From: an uncultured Alphaproteobacteria bacterium
GTDB taxonomy: Bacteria; Pseudomonadota; Alphaproteobacteria; RF32; CAG-239
DNA: 55,564 bases
Assembly: GCA_944391395.1 (NCBI GenBank)
Contig: CALXTI010000007.1
Span: 1-55,564 of the forward strand
Reading direction: 5' to 3'
Shown here: positions 51,199 through 55,564 of the stretch, piece after piece
Position numbering within the stretch: position 1 is the first letter of the stretch
How the letters are laid out: each line of letters opens with the position of its first letter
The notes under the pieces: generated by a model
Told to the model about the DNA's origin: nothing
Databases searched by the model: none
The model's input: the letters and a program-made list of their open reading frames with translations, nothing else
Position numbers and translations under genes: made by a program

Positions 51199-51515
51199 GT
51201 ATATGTTTTATCAAAATTGTTAACAGTAATTTTTGTTTTGTTTGCGTCGCTTATATAAAGTTTTCAGGCAAAAGTCAACGCTTTTTTTTTGCAACTTGCG
51301 GCACCCTTGACGAAAACTTTTTTAATTCAGTTATGGCAAAAATCACTTCCGTCAGTGTTACACTTTTGTAAAATTTTGTTTGTCCGGAAAACAATTAAGC
51401 AAAATCATATAGTTATCTAATCGCGCTTTTGACAAAAATACTTATTTTTGTGTTGCGAAATTAAAAAAATACCGCTATAATGGGGGTAATATTTGAGCTT
51501 TTTAGGAGAAATATT

Positions 51516-54500
51516 ATGGTTGATTCCGAGTATAAAGATTTTTCGGCTGAACAGACACGAGAATTACTGGAAAAAGATGGGTTTGATTATGACACGCTTT
51601 CGTTTTCTGATTTGGATGCTCTGCGAACATCTTTGAAAACAGAGGAGAATAATGCTGCAGAGAACGAAAAAAACTACGACACGTACGTTTTGTTGAATGG
51701 CTTTGCTAAAGAAAAAATCGAGAACCTTTCTTCGGAAGGTTTAAAAAGCTTGTCTGCAAGTGATCTAAACGGTCTCAAAAGTTTGATATCAGCGTATTAC
51801 AGTAGCAACCTGGGTATCTTTACTGAAGAAAAAATAAATAACTTAATGACCAGCATTTCGGAAATAGAAAGAGAACGAGGTGAACAGTCTTCCGCGGAAG
51901 CAGAGAGCCAAGCCGACGGTGATACAACTTCATTAAATGACAAAACCGATACATCAAGCACCGATGCCGCCGAACATCCGGAGCAAGAAGCAGAGAAGGA
52001 ACAGGAGCAAACTACCGAAACAACAGAACATGACGCAGCAAATAAACACGCCAAAGATGAGATTTTGCAAGAAAGCTCAGCCATTAATGTTTATAACGCC
52101 GTCGATGTTTCCAAAAATTTAAACGATATGCAGCCCTCCCAGCTTCATACGTTGCGCCGGGCATTAAATGCTCGTACAAATGATGAAACACAAGCAGCCA
52201 GCGCCAAATTGGATGACCATATCGTGACCCAGGCCGGGAAATATGCCAATGATAAACTGGCCTTAACCGATATGAACGAAATATACGCCTTAAATGATTT
52301 GCTTACGTCGGTCCGGGACCACCCACACAGCGAAAAGGCTAAAAGCGCGGCAAGTAAAACAACACTGAATGCTGCCATTGACAAATCCGGCATAGAAATT
52401 CAAAACTTTGAAGAACAATATGGCATTGACAAAGAACATTTGCAGGCTCCTCAAGTCGTCGAAAGCAATATTGCAAAGCTGGACGGTATGCCGCAGGATA
52501 AAGATATTTTTGCCTTGGATGTTCGTGAAGAAAAAATGCAGTCTCCAACAGAATACCGAGATGTTGTCGGCATTCTAAACACGGCTCAAAGAACAGGTAA
52601 TGCCCCGGAACTTTCGGTTCTGACCGGTGCTTTACAATGCAACGACATTACCGAAGATCAGAAAAAAACATTGCTGGAGCTTACCGAAAGACGTGTTAAC
52701 AGCACCAACTCTTTAAGTTTCGGTGATTTTAAGAATTTTGAATATCTGCTGGCGGCGTTAAAAGAATCGCCTAACGCCGACAAGCTGACTTCAACCTTAA
52801 AGAAAAAAGAAAAACTTTTAAGCGACAGTCGGCAAGACTATCTTAAATCCGCATCGTTAAAAGACAAAGAATTTCAAGATATATACAATATTTTAAGCAA
52901 CATTAAAGTTAACGGCAAACTTAAAGCTTTCGGCCGTGAGCAGATTGGTCAAGAAGGCACGGACAGCGACATTGCCCTGTTTTTGGAGCAAACCCGTCGC
53001 GAAACCGAAATGTATTTGGCCAATACGGGAAAAGACATCACTGCCGATACTTTCAAGCAAGAATATGCTTTACGTCTGCGCAAAAACCTGGTTGAAGTTT
53101 TGGCTGCCGATCAGTTTTCAAAAGGGAAAAACAGCAAAGAAGACTATGCGGCCATGTTTGACAAACTGGCCACTGCCGCACAAAGCAAAAAAGGCATTAA
53201 CATCAATCAAGATACTTTTGTCGGCTGGCAGGCCGCCCGGACAAACCGAATGGAAGCGGCCGTCAACAGACTGGGACAAAAACAGGGATATGAAAATGCA
53301 TCAAAATCGTTTGCTGAAAGAATTAAGGCAACCGACCAGAAACTTACTCAGAAATATGGTAAGGCTTATTCTCTGCTTAAAGGCTGCTTGAAATCAGCCG
53401 GATGGGGTGCCGCATACAGCATTGCCGGTGCGACCTTCGGTCCGGCCGGTATTGCTGCCGTAGCAACGGCCTCCTTTGCTAATCAGGCTTATGGTTTTAT
53501 CAAAAACTTCAAAAAAGAACGCGAAGCGGCTAAAGCCAAGGGAGAAAAACCAGCCAACTTCTGGCAATATGTTAAGAAAAATAAATTAAGAACTGCCGGC
53601 TTACTGCTTAGCGGTGCGACCGCTGCTACCGGCATCGGCGGTGCCGGCGGGATTGCAGCTGTACAAATTGCACGTTCTGCTGCCGGTATCGGGCTGGCTG
53701 CAAGCGGTGCTGTCCACCAGGCAGCTCAAGCTTATAAACAAACAGAGGGTTCAAAAGGTAAAAAAACATGGAAAGCTGTACAAACAGCCGTGTTTTCCGG
53801 TGTCAGCTTTTATGCTGGTATGCTGGCCGGACGTGAGGCCGGTGAAATTGCCAGTGAGGCTTTTACCGGTCCTACGGAAGTACCCCCTACCAATGCTGAA
53901 CCATATGATTTGTCAAACGGGAAATATGCCATCGGGCTTAACGACTTACAAGATGCTCAAAATACCGATAATGATATTAAACCGCCTTTGTTGCCGGAAG
54001 ATATGCTGGAAAACGCCAATATAGACGTACAGACCATAGATGTCAATAACCTATCTGCCGAACAGCAACATGACATAAAGATGTTGTTCTTGCGCGATCC
54101 GGCAGAAGCCAACCAGATTTTAGGACAGGAAGGCGATCAATGGATGAACTCCGCGGAACTGCAAGAAGCCTGGGACAACGGCACCCTTACAGATGCGCAG
54201 AAAGCCCAATTGGTTGAATTCGGCGGACAACGTTTTGATGAACACGGCAACTTCCAAGATGTGGAAGGGTATAAAACTGGTACACAAATGGAAGCCGAGG
54301 CCAAAGAATGGACAGCGGCTCAAGAAGCCAAAACCTTAGAAAATCAGGCAGCGGGAACACCTGAGACAAGACGTTCGGACTTTGAACCCATTCCGACCAT
54401 TGGTGATGATGTCAACAACGCTTTGCAGGGCAAAGCTGAAACATTGGAACAGTCCGGACTTGCCGGTGCTGAAGCACAACAACAGTCTGAGGTTAAAATT

Positions 54501-55564
54501 AACAAAATTAAAATTAACGATGAGGGCGAAGTAAAAATCGTGGGACAAGACGAAAACGGTCGTTTTGTTGAGCGCACCGACATGTCTTCATTGCAAAATA
54601 TGCCGGAAGATTTGGATTATAACAAAATCAAATTTCATGACAACGGTGATATATCTGTTCGGCTTGATACCGAAACCGGTCATGAAGTCAAAGTAACCAT
54701 TGATGAAACGGGACATTATCAGAGCATTACCTCCGGATCACATGTTTACAGCAAGGAAGAACTGGATTATGTAAACAATAATCTTGACAATCATCCGGAA
54801 GCTTTGGAACACAATCAAGATCGTTATAACGCTTTGCAATCAATGCGGGACGGAACAGAACAAAATGTAAGTGAAACCAGAGCCCAGACAGAGGAAGCTC
54901 CAGCACCGGAACAAAAAGCGGAGCAGGAAGCTACTGCAACCGAACAAGCACCGGAACAGAAAACACCTGCTAAAGAAGCCTCTGTAACTGAGCAAGCATC
55001 GGGACAGGAAACACCGGCTAAAGAAGCCTCTGTAACCGAACAAGCATCGGAACAGGAAACACCGGCTAAAGAAGCCTCTGCAACCGAACAAGCACCGGGA
55101 CAAGAAACGCCTGCTAAAGAAGCCTCTGTAACCGAACAAGCATCGGAACAGGAAACACCGGCTAAAGAAGCCTCTGTAACTGAGCAAGCATCGGAACAGG
55201 AAACACCGGCTAAAGAAGCCTCTGCAACCGAACAAGCACCGGAACAGGAAGCTCCGACACAAGAAACAGTGTTGACTAGCGATGGCGGGGAACTTGCTGC
55301 GGCCGTCGTTACAGCTGACGCTCCGACACAAGAAACGGTGCTAACAAGCGATGGCGGGGAACTTGCTGCGGCCGTCGTTACAGCTGATGCTCCGACACAA
55401 GAAACAGTGTTGACTAGTGATGGCGGGGAACTTGCTGCGGCCGTCGTTACAGCTGAAGCTCCGACACGGGAAACAGTGCTGACTAGTGATGGCGGGGAAC
55501 TTGCTGCGGCCGTCGTTACAGCTGATGCTCCGACACAAGAAACAGTGTTGACTAGTGATGGCGG
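51516..55564 (+). CDS. Giant repetitive protein, 3' end outside the window
   Basis: An open frame from ATG 51516 (AGGAGA upstream) to the window end, at least 1,349 codons with no stop. Residues 1-100 are acidic and helical and contain repeated short LS/SL... motifs (NLSSEGLKSLSASDLNGLKSL). A Glu/Thr/Gln-rich linker lies near 125-190. A long helical domain (about 190-600) follows, then a Gly/Ala-rich hydrophobic region (about 620-785: SIAGATFGPAGIAAVATASF, AGLLLSGATAATGIGGAGGI, SGVSFYAGMLAGREAGEIAS) able to form two or three membrane hairpins. Next come acidic regions (785-1125), then two repeat arrays. No signal peptide. It could be a secreted effector or a surface protein. I do not recognise it. 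Confidence 0.75.
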   Translation, partial: MVDSEYKDFSAEQTRELLEKDGFDYDTLSFSDLDALRTSLKTEENNAAENEKNYDTYVLLNGFAKEKIENLSSEGLKSLSASDLNGLKSLISAYYSSNLGIFTEEKINNLMTSISEIERERGEQSSAEAESQADGDTTSLNDKTDTSSTDAAEHPEQEAEKEQEQTTETTEHDAANKHAKDEILQESSAINVYNAVDVSKNLNDMQPSQLHTLRRALNARTNDETQAASAKLDDHIVTQAGKYANDKLALTDMNEIYALNDLLTSVRDHPHSEKAKSAASKTTLNAAIDKSGIEIQNFEEQYGIDKEHLQAPQVVESNIAKLDGMPQDKDIFALDVREEKMQSPTEYRDVVGILNTAQRTGNAPELSVLTGALQCNDITEDQKKTLLELTERRVNSTNSLSFGDFKNFEYLLAALKESPNADKLTSTLKKKEKLLSDSRQDYLKSASLKDKEFQDIYNILSNIKVNGKLKAFGREQIGQEGTDSDIALFLEQTRRETEMYLANTGKDITADTFKQEYALRLRKNLVEVLAADQFSKGKNSKEDYAAMFDKLATAAQSKKGININQDTFVGWQAARTNRMEAAVNRLGQKQGYENASKSFAERIKATDQKLTQKYGKAYSLLKGCLKSAGWGAAYSIAGATFGPAGIAAVATASFANQAYGFIKNFKKEREAAKAKGEKPANFWQYVKKNKLRTAGLLLSGATAATGIGGAGGIAAVQIARSAAGIGLAASGAVHQAAQAYKQTEGSKGKKTWKAVQTAVFSGVSFYAGMLAGREAGEIASEAFTGPTEVPPTNAEPYDLSNGKYAIGLNDLQDAQNTDNDIKPPLLPEDMLENANIDVQTIDVNNLSAEQQHDIKMLFLRDPAEANQILGQEGDQWMNSAELQEAWDNGTLTDAQKAQLVEFGGQRFDEHGNFQDVEGYKTGTQMEAEAKEWTAAQEAKTLENQAAGTPETRRSDFEPIPTIGDDVNNALQGKAETLEQSGLAGAEAQQQSEVKINKIKINDEGEVKIVGQDENGRFVERTDMSSLQNMPEDLDYNKIKFHDNGDISVRLDTETGHEVKVTIDETGHYQSITSGSHVYSKEELDYVNNNLDNHPEALEHNQDRYNALQSMRDGTEQNVSETRAQTEEAPAPEQKAEQEATATEQAPEQKTPAKEASVTEQASGQETPAKEASVTEQASEQETPAKEASATEQAPGQETPAKEASVTEQASEQETPAKEASVTEQASEQETPAKEASATEQAPEQEAPTQETVLTSDGGELAAAVVTADAPTQETVLTSDGGELAAAVVTADAPTQETVLTSDGGELAAAVVTAEAPTRETVLTSDGGELAAAVVTADAPTQETVLTSDG
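54903..55250 (+). repeat. 48-bp (16-residue) tandem coding repeats
   Basis: Units begin at 54948, 54996, 55044, 55092, 55140 and 55188, with a short partial unit at 55236; a decayed one precedes near 54903. The consensus encodes A-S/P-E/G-QETPAKEASVTEQ. Units differ at one to a few bases, mostly serine/proline and valine/alanine swaps. Confidence 0.9.
55251..55564 (+). repeat. 69-bp (23-residue) tandem coding repeats
   Basis: Four full units begin at 55251, 55320, 55389 and 55458, with a fifth cut at the window edge from 55527. Each encodes APTQETVLTSDGGELAAAVV plus TAD or TAE. Units are almost identical at DNA level, implying recent expansion or conversion. The array continues past the window. 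Confidence 0.92.

Noticed and set aside
51090..51515. 4.5S SRP RNA near ffh
   Set aside because: No GGAAGCAGC-type tetraloop stem or matching helix was found; only unrelated hairpins.
54840..55538. Minus-strand frames rich in Cys, Arg and Phe opposite the 3' repeats
   Set aside because: They arise only because the plus-strand 48- and 69-bp repeats are codon multiples; the plus strand is the coding one, with a ribosome site and a frame of more than 1,349 codons.

Overview
The window looks like chromosomal DNA of an alphaproteobacterium of low to middling GC, probably an uncultured, host-associated one (the lifestyle is inference). Signs of the class are a CckA hybrid kinase, HdaA, a MipZ-like ATPase, a DksA with one cysteine left of the usual four, the order dksA-maf-rng-yacG, and a GTTC-N7-GTTC LexA box in front of recA.

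Layout. 1-600: tRNA-Ser with a tandem duplication of its 3' end and terminator, plus a relic of a phage- or element-type protein. 0.7-5.2 kb: HAD phosphatase, PagP, two unknowns, AnmK. 5.3-9.6 kb (minus): a tight five-gene operon of an SGHYxP-motif protein, a radical SAM enzyme, a small alpha-helical protein, a NUDIX hydrolase and a UDP-GlcNAc 2-epimerase; I know no described system with this make-up. 10.6-11.7 kb: rplK-rplA, cut off from rplJL-rpoBC. 12.7 kb: a glycosyltransferase-like gene with foreign codon use. 14.4-16.8 kb: dksA-maf-rng-yacG. 16.9-30.3 kb: a divergent pilin, a beta-barrel, a GltD/PreT-like flavoprotein, a 22-bp degenerate repeat field, alcohol dehydrogenase, cupin, YbaK, acyltransferase, an ELM1-like protein, FadL and Aas. 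31.3-38.3 kb (minus): hda, cckA, pgm, a ParA/MipZ-like gene, dacA. 38.5-42.2 kb: tRNA-His, recA, a BrkB-family gene, fabI. 42.2-43.9 kb: a head-to-head pair of paralogous family 2 glycosyltransferases. 45.2-51.1 kb: tolB, a double-ArsR regulator, and ffh-rpsP-rimM-trmD-rplS. 51.5 kb to the end: an unfinished protein of more than 1,349 residues ending in two repeat arrays.

The most striking feature is a family of five dispersed type IV pilin-like cassettes at about 9.8, 13.7, 31.1, 38.8 and 44.5 kb. Each has the same roughly 100-bp upstream element with a poly(A) tract of 11-13 bases inside the presumed promoter. Each also has a nearly invariant prepilin N-terminus (G/RSMVE cleavage context), and the four complete ones have a divergent, cysteine-bearing C-terminal domain. 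One copy is truncated and one has a chimeric leader carrying the cleavage motif twice. All five run tail-to-tail into a housekeeping gene. No pilus assembly genes are present here. This resembles a dispersed, recombining and possibly phase-variable pilin repertoire and is the best candidate for an undescribed system.

The envelope theme recurs: PagP (lipid A palmitoylation), AnmK and DacA (peptidoglycan), FadL/Aas/FabI (fatty acids and phospholipid), WecB and several glycosyltransferases (surface glycans), TolB and beta-barrels. All calls come from reading the sequence; no database search was run.
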